Part shown: piece by piece, positions 7,949 through 16,834 of the stretch
Layout of the letters: the number at the start of each line of letters is the position of its first letter
How positions within the stretch are numbered: position 1 is the first letter of the stretch
NCBI GenBank assembly: GCA_040880545.1
Contig: JBBDIE010000085.1
Span: forward strand, 1 to 28,124
Direction: 5' to 3'
Source of the DNA: M55B112 sp040880545
GTDB taxonomy: Bacteria; Bacteroidota; Bacteroidia; Bacteroidales; GCA-2748055
DNA length: 28,124 nt
The notes under the pieces: generated by a model
The model's input: only the letters and a program-made list of their open reading frames with translations
What the model was told of the DNA's origin: nothing
Databases searched by the model: none
Program-made: the position numbers and the translations under genes

Positions 7949-10900
7949 TTACCTGATGATTGTAACATTTCCGGTGATTGGGGTTGCATCTGGCTTAGGT
8001 ATAATGACATAATAATAGGTTCCCGTGGGTACATCCTTTCCATTGAATGTTCCGTCCCAACGCTTATCATCAGAATATCCCTCAGAGTAGTAGATCCTGC
8101 TTCCCCACCTTGTATAGACTTCAACCTGTATTTCGGGGAATATGGATGCATTTTCAATTTCGAAATAGTCATTCACCATATCTCCATTTGGAGAAAAAAC
8201 ATTGTACACCGTAATATCTTCAACCACACTGATCGTAACCGAGGCAGATTCCACGCAGCCATAATCGTTAATTGCAATCAATTGATAGGTAATGGTCGAT
8301 TGCAATGTAGCGATCGGATTTGGCACTGTAGTTTCGTCGAGGCCTGTTTCAGGAGCCCATTGGTAGGATACGATATTGCCTGTTGTAGTAGATTCAAGTT
8401 GGATTGTCTCACCGGCAACACCGGATGTATCACTTGAAATTTCAAGACCGTAAACAGGCAGCACATTTACCCGAACGGTATCGACATTATAACAGCCAAA
8501 CCCTGAATTTGCTTCGGTTACTCTATATGCATAACTTATAGAATCGAACACATTGGAAGCAACTGGATTTGCGATGTTTGTATCACTCAGGAAGGTGGCT
8601 GGCGACCAATTCATATAACTTCCGGCTACAGCTTCCAGCTTAATGGATGTGCCGGCACAAATGGTTGTGTCCTTACCTGCATTTGCAGTTACAACCACAA
8701 AAGCACCGACAACAGCGCTATCGTTCACCACACACCCGTTTTCATCAGTAATCTCCACATAATATTTTCCGGCGACTACACCCGACAGATCCTCGTTTGT
8801 ACTGCCATTGGACCAGTTAAAGGTTTTCACTCCGGTACCTCCGTTTACAGTTAGATTAACCGATCCGGTTTCACTGAAAGCATTGCAATTTGCAGGCGAA
8901 ATGTTTTTGAAAACAGTGATTTTAGCAGGCTCTTTAATATAAACCGTGCCTTCGTATTGCTTACCATCTTCGTCAAATGCCTGCAGGTTATAGATTGAAT
9001 CTCCCGGCAGGTTTTCGAAAATGGCCGATGTGGTGAAGCTTACACCACTGTCTATGGAGAATTGAACGGTCCCTGATCCATTCTGAGGCTGGAATTCGAT
9101 GATTCCGTTATCGTAACCAAAGCATGAAACATCGGTTGAATTGATCACCATATCCAGCGGGATTATGTTAAAGATCTCTATGAACTCTTCATATATGCAG
9201 CCATTGGCATCTTTTACCACAACCGGGTACGTTCCCTCCTCCAGGTCGGTGTAGGAGGTGTTGGTCGTAAAGGTTCCTGTCTGCCCGTCAATGGAATATT
9301 CATACGGGGGCGTACCTCCTGAAACATCCGATATGGTTATGGTACCCAGGGCCTCCTCCACGTAATCGGTTTTCGAAATGGTGGCAGCGACAGGGGCAGG
9401 TTCATTGATTGTTATCGCTTCTGTTGTGAGGCATGATCCGGTATCCCGGGCCGATACTGTATAGTCACCCGCAGCGAGACCGGTAAAGTCACCTGAAGCC
9501 TGGAAGTTTATTCCATCCAGGGAATATTCATAAATTCCCCAGCCACCAGAAGCTGTTGCAGAAATTGCTCCTGTAGTATCTCCGGAACAGGACGTAATGT
9601 TTGTTATAATGACATTTAAGTCAAGGATAGGCGGTTCGCTGATTACCCAGGTACCTGCAAATAAACTGCAGGAATTGGAATCCCGGGCAAATACATCATA
9701 GGCTCCCGGTCCAAGGTCGGTGAATAATGAAGCAGCAGTATAGGTTACTTCATTGTCAATGGAATATTCATAGGGAGCAGTACCACCAGCAACAAAGATT
9801 GTTATTGATCCATCATTTTCACCATTGCATGTAATTTGCGTTGTTGTTACCGAATCCAACACAAATTCAGGAGGATCGGTTATGGTAAGAACGCCTGAAG
9901 TAACCGGCCCGCACCCTTCGCTATCGGTAATATTCACGGTGTAATCGCCAGCCGGCAGTCCGCTGAATGTTTCATTGTTCTGTGGTGGTAATACCGGTGG
10001 ATCCAGGGTAAAGGTATATGCAGGTGTACCACCTGAAACCTCTACCGTAATTGTACCTGTTGAAGTTCCAAAACAGCTGGTCTCTGTTGCCGTTTCGGAA
10101 GTAATGATCATGGGTGAAGGTTCAGAAACAGTTAGGGTTGTGTCCCTGGTACAACCGTTTCCATCTCTTGTAGTTACTGTATAATCTCCGGCTGTAAGGT
10201 TATTGAATATTCCGGAAGGATTAAAGGATCCGCCATCCAGTGAATATGACTTGGCCCCTGTTCCTCCCGTTGCACTTACTTCTATCCTGCCGTTATTGTC
10301 GCCCGGACAACCGGTGACATTCGTAATATTTACAAGATCGAAGATGATCTCATCCGGCCTTAATATTTCTACTACAGTATCTTTCTGACAAAGGTTTGCA
10401 TCTACCATAGAAACCAGATAGACCCCCCCCGGCAAGTCAGTGAATTCACCAATAGATTCCAGCGCACCCCCGTTCAGGGAATACTTGATACTACCTGTTC
10501 CGCCACTACCCTGAATGGCAATTCTTCCCTCCTCTGCATCATAACAGGTTGTTATATCATCCTGGTCGTAGAAGGTAATCCTCAGCCTGCTTGGCTCAAG
10601 TATGGTGAGGGGTGAAATCCCCTGTTCACAAAGGTTTGAATCACGCACTACCACCGGGTAAGAACCTCCTGGTAAATTTGTAAATACAGAATTGGACTGG
10701 TAGGTTATTCCGCCATCTATTGAATATTCGTAAGGAGCAATTCCTCCTGTTACATTATTGATGGTTATGGTAACATTGGAATCTCCATTACACAGATTCT
10801 GACCGGATATACCATATTCGTAGTTGATGGCATCCGGTTCTTCTATTGTTATTGTGCTGCTGACTCTGCATCCATTGGCGTCTCTGGTGTATACTCTGTA

Positions 10901-13870
10901 TGTTCCGTTAGACAAACCGGTGAATTCATTGTTGGAACTGTAGGGCCCCCCGCTGAAGAATGAATACTCATAAGGAGGTGTTCCTTCAGATGTAGTGGCT
11001 GTTATGGTTCCGTCTGCTTGTCCGGCGCATAGTACATCGGTTTTTGAGAGTACTGAAATAAGCTGGGTTGGTTCGGTCAGGACCACTGCATCAGGATAGG
11101 TGACTACACAGGATACATCATCGGTAACCTCCAGGGAATAGGTGCCGGCAACCAGACCGACAGGATCCTCATCCGCCGAAACCTCAGTACCCGTACTGTC
11201 GGTCCATGAGAATAAATAGGGAGGTGTGCCTCCTGTAACGTCAATCGTGATACTACCATTATTGTCGCCGAAGCATCCCAGGTTGCTCTGTCCGGTAAAT
11301 GTTACATCAATGGCAGTGGGCTCAGTGAGTATAGCAATTCCGGGAAACGCCTTTACACATCCATTGAAATCAGTGACTGTCAGATCATATGTTCCCGGTT
11401 CAAGTGAGGAAAGATTCTGACTGCTTGAACTGAATCCATTGGGCCCCGACCAGGCAAAATTGTATCCGGGTGTTCCTCCCGATGTAACAATACTGATGGT
11501 TCCGTCCGCAGCACCGTTACAGGTAATATCTGTTGCTGTTGCAATAACTGCAATTTCGGTGGGTTCCTCAATTGTAGCTGCATTTGGATAACTGATAAAG
11601 CAGTTGTTCACATCAGTAATATCCAGCGAGTAATCGCCAGGCTCAAGATCAACAAGGTCCTCATCGGTGGATGAGAATCCACCGGGGCCGGTCCATGCAT
11701 AGCTGTATGGCTGGGTGCCCCCTGTTACAATTGCATCAATGGTACCGTCATCTGAGCCTATACAGTTTAAATCTGTCGATTCGAAGGTGGCTGCCAGGGG
11801 ATCTGGTTCTGTAACTGCTTCAACCAGGAATACCTCAATACATCCCAAATCATCAGTGATTGTAAGGGTATAACTGCCGGCATCTAATCCGCTGATGTCT
11901 TCATCCACATAATTAGTGTACCCGTTATTTCCGGACCAGGCATAGGCATAGGGAGGGGTTCCTCCCGATACTGTGGCATCGATGGCTCCGTCGCCCGATC
12001 CATTACATGTAAGATGTGTTACAACAAAGGTAGCCGTTATGGGATTATTTTCAGAAACAATATTGTTGTTGAATTCCTTCACACAACCCTGTGCATCTGT
12101 AATGGTAAGATCGTAACTGCCTGCAGGAATATCGGTTAAATCTTCATCAGTAGAGGTAAATCCATCGGGACCTGTCCAGAAGAAAGTATATGGAGCCGTA
12201 CCACCGGAAGGTGTGATACTGATCTCGCCCGTGGATTCCCCGCTGCAATCCAACCCTACGATGGTTATGGTGGTTGTAATTTCACTGGGTTGATCAATGG
12301 TAACTATATCGTTGAATACCTTTACGCAGCTATTTGCATCGGTGATCTGCAGGTCGTAAGTGTCTGTAATAAGATCGGTGGGGTCTTCAGCTATACTGGT
12401 GTGACCGGTTACATCTCCTGTCCAAAGATACGAATACCCGGGAGTCCCTTTATCCACAGTAACTTGTGCGGTTCCATCATTTCCACCGAAGCATGTTACA
12501 TCGGTAAATCCATCAAGTACAGCGGTAATATCTTCAGGTTCAGTGATCACCAGAAGGTTTGGGAAATTCTGTATACATCCATTTCCATCGGTTACCTCCA
12601 GTGAATAGGTGTCCGCAGGCATTGTAGTGGGGTCCTCATCTGTTGAGGTATAGGGACCTGTTGCGGTCCAGCTGTATGAATAGGGAAGTGTTCCACCGGA
12701 AACGGTAATGTCGGCAGATCCGTCTGATTCCCCTATACAACTTACATGGGTAATGGATTCAATGTTAACTGCAATCGGATCCGGTTGTGTAATGGTAACT
12801 ACCGCCGTAAACAATACATCGCAACCCACGTCATCTGTTACCGTGAGATCATAGGTGTCGGCAACCAGGTTCGCAGGATTTTGTACAGTGCTGGTTGCTC
12901 CTGTAGCCTGTCCGATCCATGAAAAGGTATAGGGGGCTGTTCCGCCAGCTACCGTAATAGTTGCTGTTCCGTCATTATCCCCGAAACAGGTTACATTTGT
13001 TGAATTAACTGTCGTAATGGTGATCTCGGTTCCCTCTCCTACCGACAATGGGCCCAGTATTTCAGTACATCCATTGGCATCCGTTACCTCCACAGTATAA
13101 TCTCCCGCTTCCAGACCAAAAATATCCTCATTGGCAGAGGTAAAACCGTTGGGTCCGGTCCAGCTGTAAGTATACCCCGTACCAGATCCAGAGGGGGTGC
13201 CGCCCGCAGGTGTAATTTCTATGGAACCATCATTACCCTGGAAGCAGGTTGCCGGCGTAATGTTGTCTGTTGATATGGTTAACGGTGGCGGTTCATCGAT
13301 AAAAAGGTTGGTGGTATCATGCGTACTGGGGCATGAACCATGAGAAACTGAAACAGTGTAATTTCCAGTGGGAAGAGACTCGAAAAAACCGGTTGAGTTT
13401 GTTTCATTAACCGGTCCTGTGAGGTCATAGATAAGATTTCCATCTTCGCCGGTTGCTGCAGTTGTTATGGTTCCGTCGTTGAATGTCGCACAGGTGATAT
13501 CTGTTATGGTCGTACTTACTATTTTAATCGTATCCGGGCCGCCAACAGATGCATCCACGAAAAGATTTGTAGTTCCGCTGACCGCATCTGCAACATAGAT
13601 CGTGTAATCGGCACTTTTGGACAGGTTTAGGAAGGTGTACGTACGGTCCGGAATGAAACCGCTTGAGGTCAGGGTTGATCCTTCGAAAAACAGCGTGTAA
13701 TTCAAATTTCCACTCCCACCGTCCACTTCTATGGTGATGGTACCGTCAGAACCACCGCCACATGTCACCGGGGTCGAGTTGAGGCTGACCAGTGTGATGT
13801 TCTGGGCCTGCAATCCGGTGAATGCTGCCAACAGGATCAATATATTGAGAAACCTTATATTCATTTTCAT
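7949..13870 (-). CDS. Giant SprB-repeat adhesin with T9SS type-B C-terminal domain
   Basis: A secreted protein of about 1973 aa. A signal peptide (NIRFLNILILLAAFTGLQAQ) is followed by about 21 tandem SprB-type beta-sandwich repeats of 70-90 aa. Each opens with a pattern like TDVTCFGGNDGT and closes with a D-x-N-G-C pair, giving a regular cysteine pair per repeat. Units 1-11 carry a W-x-G/TSTDED core; units 12-20 carry a YEYSIDGG core; unit 21 returns to the first style. Two PKD/Ig-like domains follow (about residues 1740-1890), and the last 90 residues (from VYNVFSPNGDMVNDYFEI) are the gliding-motility/CHU_C type-B sorting domain used by the type IX secretion system. Such proteins are exported, surface-exposed adhesins of the SprB kind. 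The ATG at 13870 or 13864 is preferred over 13897 because it begins the signal peptide. The C-rich run at 10423-10430 is a possible slippage site. Confidence 0.93.
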   Translation of the reverse strand: MKMNIRFLNILILLAAFTGLQAQNITLVSLNSTPVTCGGGSDGTITIEVDGGSGNLNYTLFFEGSTLTSSGFIPDRTYTFLNLSKSADYTIYVADAVSGTTNLFVDASVGGPDTIKIVSTTITDITCATFNDGTITTAATGEDGNLIYDLTGPVNETNSTGFFESLPTGNYTVSVSHGSCPSTHDTTNLFIDEPPPLTISTDNITPATCFQGNDGSIEITPAGGTPSGSGTGYTYSWTGPNGFTSANEDIFGLEAGDYTVEVTDANGCTEILGPLSVGEGTEITITTVNSTNVTCFGDNDGTATITVAGGTAPYTFSWIGQATGATSTVQNPANLVADTYDLTVTDDVGCDVLFTAVVTITQPDPIAVNIESITHVSCIGESDGSADITVSGGTLPYSYSWTATGPYTSTDEDPTTMPADTYSLEVTDGNGCIQNFPNLLVITEPEDITAVLDGFTDVTCFGGNDGTAQVTVDKGTPGYSYLWTGDVTGHTSIAEDPTDLITDTYDLQITDANSCVKVFNDIVTIDQPSEITTTITIVGLDCSGESTGEISITPSGGTAPYTFFWTGPDGFTSTDEDLTDIPAGSYDLTITDAQGCVKEFNNNIVSENNPITATFVVTHLTCNGSGDGAIDATVSGGTPPYAYAWSGNNGYTNYVDEDISGLDAGSYTLTITDDLGCIEVFLVEAVTEPDPLAATFESTDLNCIGSDDGTIDAIVTGGTQPYSYAWTGPGGFSSTDEDLVDLEPGDYSLDITDVNNCFISYPNAATIEEPTEIAVIATATDITCNGAADGTISIVTSGGTPGYNFAWSGPNGFSSSSQNLSSLEPGTYDLTVTDFNGCVKAFPGIAILTEPTAIDVTFTGQSNLGCFGDNNGSITIDVTGGTPPYLFSWTDSTGTEVSADEDPVGLVAGTYSLEVTDDVSCVVTYPDAVVLTEPTQLISVLSKTDVLCAGQADGTITATTSEGTPPYEYSFFSGGPYSSNNEFTGLSNGTYRVYTRDANGCRVSSTITIEEPDAINYEYGISGQNLCNGDSNVTITINNVTGGIAPYEYSIDGGITYQSNSVFTNLPGGSYPVVVRDSNLCEQGISPLTILEPSRLRITFYDQDDITTCYDAEEGRIAIQGSGGTGSIKYSLNGGALESIGEFTDLPGGVYLVSMVDANLCQKDTVVEILRPDEIIFDLVNITNVTGCPGDNNGRIEVSATGGTGAKSYSLDGGSFNPSGIFNNLTAGDYTVTTRDGNGCTRDTTLTVSEPSPMIITSETATETSCFGTSTGTITVEVSGGTPAYTFTLDPPVLPPQNNETFSGLPAGDYTVNITDSEGCGPVTSGVLTITDPPEFVLDSVTTTQITCNGENDGSITIFVAGGTAPYEYSIDNEVTYTAASLFTDLGPGAYDVFARDSNSCSLFAGTWVISEPPILDLNVIITNITSCSGDTTGAISATASGGWGIYEYSLDGINFQASGDFTGLAAGDYTVSARDTGSCLTTEAITINEPAPVAATISKTDYVEEALGTITISDVSGGTPPYEYSIDGQTGTFTTNTSYTDLEEGTYPVVVKDANGCIYEEFIEIFNIIPLDMVINSTDVSCFGYDNGIIEFQPQNGSGTVQFSIDSGVSFTTSAIFENLPGDSIYNLQAFDEDGKQYEGTVYIKEPAKITVFKNISPANCNAFSETGSVNLTVNGGTGVKTFNWSNGSTNEDLSGVVAGKYYVEITDENGCVVNDSAVVGAFVVVTANAGKDTTICAGTSIKLEAVAGSYMNWSPATFLSDTNIANPVASNVFDSISYAYRVTEANSGFGCYNVDTVRVNVLPVYGLEISSDTSGVAGETIQLESTTTGNIVSYQWAPETGLDETTVPNPIATLQSTITYQLIAINDYGCVESASVTISVVEDITVYNVFSPNGDMVNDYFEIENASIFPEIQVEVYTRWGSRIYYSEGYSDDKRWDGTFNGKDVPTGTYYYVIIPKPDATPITGNVTIIR

Positions 13871-13978
13871 AAACACTGAATCCCAGTTTTTTAGCAAACA
13901 GAGCAGTTTAGGCTATGTTTACGGTTAACCGGGGATTTAGTTCCGGGTATTTGTTCAAAAAACCTGGCTAAGTTATGA

Positions 13979-13997
13979 ATTTAGATGAAATCTAAAT
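13979..13997. promoter_or_regulatory. Perfect 8-bp inverted repeat upstream of the adhesin
   Basis: ATTTAGAT, a 3-nt spacer GAA, then ATCTAAAT form an exact inverted repeat in the 180-bp gap between the permease and the adhesin gene. A second exact 10-bp palindrome, CGGTTAACCG, lies at 13922-13931. They could be operator half-sites or a weak hairpin ending the upstream operon; there is no T-run to make a convincing terminator. I found no TAnnTTTG box for the adhesin. Confidence 0.35.
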
Positions 13998-14052
13998 AAC
14001 CCGGCTCTTTGATTTTACGTTGTAAATAGTTAAAGTTAACAAAATCACTATA

Positions 14053-15291
14053 TTAAACAATATTCCCATTTTCAATTCCACTTAAATATTTCCGGCTGAT
14101 CTGCCTGACCGGGTAACTGGCTGCAAGAAATCCTATGATCAGCACGGTCACCCAAACCAACAGTATATCAGTCAGTTTCAGATCAACGGGATATGCATCG
14201 ATTACAAACGTCCCACTTCCGCTTAGCTTTAATAACTCAAATCTGTCCTGAAGCCAGCTTATCAATGAACCCAGTGAAATACCAATTACAGATCCCACGA
14301 TACTTATCATCCACCCTTCCACGAGAAAGATCCTGGATATCAGTTTTTGTCCTGCCCCCATATTTCTCAGGCTCTTGATGTCGTTTCTCTTGTCGATGAT
14401 CAGCATACTGAGCGACCCGATAATATTGAAGGAGGCTATAATAAGGATAAATGTAAGGATAAGGAAGATGGCCCACTTTTCAGATTTCATCACCCTGTAA
14501 AACATTTCATTCTGCTGGGCCCGGTTTTGTACCAGGAACTTATCGCCAAGCAGTTCCACGATCCTCGCCTGGGTCTCTCTTTCTGCATACAATGGGTCAA
14601 GCTTAATCTCAATGGCTGATACTTCATCCGTGTAATCAAGTAATTCCCGCATAAATTCGATGGGTACGATCACATATTTCGAATCATAATCCTGCTCAAT
14701 GGCAAAAATTGCTGACGGGAAAATAAATTGTCTCCTGAAAGCATCATCGGGATTGGCCAGGTTGATACTACCCAGTCTTTTAGGCATATATACGAAGATA
14801 GGATTGATAAAATTAAGTCCGATTTGTAAATTATAGGCAACACCCTGTCCTACTACCGCATAGAACCGGTCCTTCTCTTTCAGTATCATTTCACCGTCAT
14901 AAACCATTGAATCTATCCCCGTTACATGGATAAAAGACTCATCGGCTCCCTTAATGGTTGCAATATGCTGACGTTTGTCATATTTCAGCAAAGCGATCTC
15001 CTCAAGGATTTCTGAAACATGCAGTACGCCAGGCATTTCTTTTACTTGCTGGATCTTCTCTCCGGGTGTAAAGACTTTCCCTTCAATCGCTGTAATTCGA
15101 ATATCCGGTTCAAAGGAATTAAAGAGCGATTTTACCACCGCGTCGAAGCCATTGAAAACCGATAGTATAACAACGAGTGCCATTGCCCCAACCGCAACGC
15201 CAAGCATGGAAATCCCGGAAATGATATTGATGGCATTCTGATTCTTCCTGGCAAACAGGTAACGACGTGCAATATATAAAGGGACCCTCAT
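14053..15291 (-). CDS. FtsX-family ABC transporter permease (LolC/LolE type)
   Basis: A membrane protein of 412 aa with the MacB/LolCDE layout: an N-terminal membrane helix (about residues 21-46), a large periplasmic domain of about 220 residues, and three C-terminal helices near 275-300, 327-347 and 380-400. The first 60 residues (YIARRYLFARKNQNAINIIS) are typical of LolC/LolE permeases, which extract lipoproteins from the inner membrane for transfer to the outer membrane. No LolD ATPase is adjacent. An rbfA-permease neighbourhood is common in Bacteroidota. The start codon overlaps the methyltransferase stop (ATGA), implying translational coupling. Lipoprotein release is the likely but unproven role. 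Confidence 0.88.
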   Translation of the reverse strand: MRVPLYIARRYLFARKNQNAINIISGISMLGVAVGAMALVVILSVFNGFDAVVKSLFNSFEPDIRITAIEGKVFTPGEKIQQVKEMPGVLHVSEILEEIALLKYDKRQHIATIKGADESFIHVTGIDSMVYDGEMILKEKDRFYAVVGQGVAYNLQIGLNFINPIFVYMPKRLGSINLANPDDAFRRQFIFPSAIFAIEQDYDSKYVIVPIEFMRELLDYTDEVSAIEIKLDPLYAERETQARIVELLGDKFLVQNRAQQNEMFYRVMKSEKWAIFLILTFILIIASFNIIGSLSMLIIDKRNDIKSLRNMGAGQKLISRIFLVEGWMISIVGSVIGISLGSLISWLQDRFELLKLSGSGTFVIDAYPVDLKLTDILLVWVTVLIIGFLAASYPVRQISRKYLSGIENGNIV

Positions 15292-16097
15292 TTAATACAT
15301 TTTACGATCAGGCCCGTACCGGTTTTGTGCCGGGTATGGATGTCCAATATATTCAGGACAAAACTAACAGGGTAAGCCAACAGGTAATAAAAGGGCAGGA
15401 GCAGCAGGAACAGTTTGCTTGTGTTGGCCATTAATATGGGCCATTTCATGGAGAGTCGCCAGGATATTTTCCCCGGGACCCCATAGGAATACCTGGTTTC
15501 GACAGTGCTGAATCCGGCCGTTTTCAGTTTCGTTTCAATATCCTCCACACTATAACCATCCCGTACATGTTCCTCTATAAATGAGTCATCATGATCGTAG
15601 TGAACATCACTACCGCCCTGGTCGGAAGGAGTTGATATCAGCAAAACACCCCCTTTTTTCAGGCTTTTTGCAAGGTTTTTGAATACTGCTACGTCATCTT
15701 CTATATGTTCCATCACATCAACAGAAAGCGCCAGATCGTATGTGTCCGGCTTTGAAAAGGTTGTCAGATCTGCATATTCAAACAAAATTCTGTCTGATTT
15801 TCCAATACGATTGAAAAAGACATTGCAATCATCAATCTGCTCCTGCTTCACATCCACGGCAGTGATTTTGGCAGCGGGGAATTGCAGGGCCATGGTGTAT
15901 ACATACTGCCCGAATCCGGAACCGGCATCAAGGATCTCCGGAGAATCCGGAAGGGTTGTTCTTACCTTACGCAATTCTCTTCTGATATGCCATGATCTGA
16001 GTAACAGCAGGTTCAGTAAATGGTAAAAGGTTTTCCGTAAAAAGGGCGTTTTGTTGAACAGGTTACCCAGACTTCGTTTTACAGGATCATATTTCAT
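15288..16097 (-). CDS. Class I SAM-dependent methyltransferase with hydrophobic C terminus
   Basis: A protein of 269 aa. Motif I, ILDAGSGFG, is at residues 55-63; the acidic end of strand 2 follows (ITAVDVKQEQ), and motif II/post-II reads LALSVDVMEHIEDD and GGVLLISTP, the UbiE/Methyltransf_11 style. The last 50 residues hold a strongly hydrophobic hairpin (SKLFLLLLPFYYLLAYPVSF), which suggests membrane attachment. Substrate unknown; lipid, quinone or cell-wall methylation are all open. It lies between rbfA and the permease and is coupled to the latter. The 5' leader and start codon share an 86% identical 49-bp stretch with the TonB-receptor gene at 21262-21310. Confidence 0.85.
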   Translation of the reverse strand: MKYDPVKRSLGNLFNKTPFLRKTFYHLLNLLLLRSWHIRRELRKVRTTLPDSPEILDAGSGFGQYVYTMALQFPAAKITAVDVKQEQIDDCNVFFNRIGKSDRILFEYADLTTFSKPDTYDLALSVDVMEHIEDDVAVFKNLAKSLKKGGVLLISTPSDQGGSDVHYDHDDSFIEEHVRDGYSVEDIETKLKTAGFSTVETRYSYGVPGKISWRLSMKWPILMANTSKLFLLLLPFYYLLAYPVSFVLNILDIHTRHKTGTGLIVKCIK

Positions 16098-16141
16098 TCA
16101 TACATTATTTGGATAAACTTTTGTCTTTCAAATATTTAGTG
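16093..16141 (+). repeat. Leader repeat A, shared with the TonB-receptor gene
   Basis: These 49 bases align without gaps to 21262-21310 with 7 differences (42 of 49 identical). The shared stretch runs from the start codon of one minus-strand gene outward to TTTAGTG. Its distal part (TTCAAATATTTAGTG) also matches the leader of the rhodanese-like gene (TTCAAATTATTTAGTG, one inserted base). Beyond TTTAGTG the sequence differs from the 28-bp core and soon enters the N gap. Confidence 0.6.
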
Positions 16142-16547
16142 CTTGCAAGAAAACGTCATTNNNNNNNNNNNNNNNNNNNNNNNNNNNNNNNNNNNNNNNN
16201 NNNNNNNNNNNNNNNNNNNNNNNNNNNNNNNNNNNNNNNNNNNNNNNNNNNNNNNNNNNNTAATAGATAAATTCAGGAATACTTCGTACCTGGTTTTTAA
16301 TTATCTGTCCGATCTGATTCCTGATAGCAGAAGCCCTGGAACGAATATTTTCCAGGGGTTCTTCCTTCTTATTTAAAGGAAATATACTCAGATATACCTT
16401 GGCCACCCCTAGATCAGGGCTAACCCTGACTACCGTGACAGTGATTAATTTTCCGGGCAAAATCTCAGTTGCATGTTGCTGAAAATAGAGCCCAAGTTCC
16501 CTCTGCAGCATTCTTGATACCTTTTGTTGCCTGGTAGATTCCATCAT
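16128..16547 (-). CDS. rbfA: Ribosome-binding factor A, interrupted by an assembly gap
   Basis: The first 95 residues match RbfA, the small KH-fold factor that assists late 30S maturation and 16S 5'-end processing: ESTRQQKVSRMLQRELGLYF, the strands ITVTVVRVSPDLGVAKVYLS, and a helix ending RSIPEFIY. The N run then removes the C-terminal strand and helix. The 10 residues after it (NDVFLQALNI) are read in frame only if the gap is exactly as long as drawn, which is not reliable, and they overlap a dispersed leader repeat, so the true stop may be inside the gap. The start is MMEST, with either Met possible. It heads the rbfA-methyltransferase-permease set. Confidence 0.85.
   Translation of the reverse strand: MMESTRQQKVSRMLQRELGLYFQQHATEILPGKLITVTVVRVSPDLGVAKVYLSIFPLNKKEEPLENIRSRASAIRNQIGQIIKNQVRSIPEFIYXXXXXXXXXXXXXXXXXXXXXXXXXXXXXXXXXXNDVFLQALNI
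16161..16260. other. Assembly gap of 100 N inside rbfA
   Basis: Exactly 100 undetermined bases, the conventional size for a scaffold gap of unknown length. Reading frames across it are not informative. Confidence 0.97.
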
Positions 16548-16725
16548 ATATTTTTTACTTTGAAAATGTACAAATTATTATCTCATATTCTCCCTGGTTT
16601 TATTAACATTCTGAATATTAACAGGACCCTGAGAGGAGTGTAAAAGTAGGGAATTTAATCGCGGTGTGCAACGTATCTATAACAATGAAGGAGGGTTTGG
16701 TACCGGGAGAAAAGAATAAAGGTGT

Positions 16726-16733
16726 TATATTTG
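16726..16733 (+). promoter_or_regulatory. Candidate -7 box for trpS
   Basis: TATATTTG fits TAnnTTTG and would give a leader of about 95 nt to the trpS ATG. The nearest upstream TTTG (16696-16699) is 26 nt away, longer than the usual 19-20. A second, poorer box AATATTTG lies at 16777-16784. No leader peptide rich in Trp codons or T-box-like structure is apparent in 16740-16834. Confidence 0.35.
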
Positions 16734-16834
16734 CAGATTGAATTTTTGATTTACCTGAACAAACAATTATTCGGGGAATATTTGCACTCCCTGAATTTCA
16801 TGGTTAGTTTTATAGCCATTATTAACGACCTGAT

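Noticed and set aside
7928..8437. A long plus-strand open frame of 169 codons
   Set aside because: It lies wholly against the adhesin C terminus, whose conserved T9SS domain is clear; the composition is that of an antisense shadow.
7949..13870. Regular repeats that could suggest a CRISPR array or DNA satellite
   Set aside because: The periodicity is at protein level, 70-90 aa per unit with one open frame and diverged DNA; no short identical direct repeats with unique spacers.
16548..16834. Possible leader peptide or T-box upstream of trpS
   Set aside because: No short frame with Trp codons and no T-box-like stem or conserved sequence found; T-boxes are not expected in this phylum.
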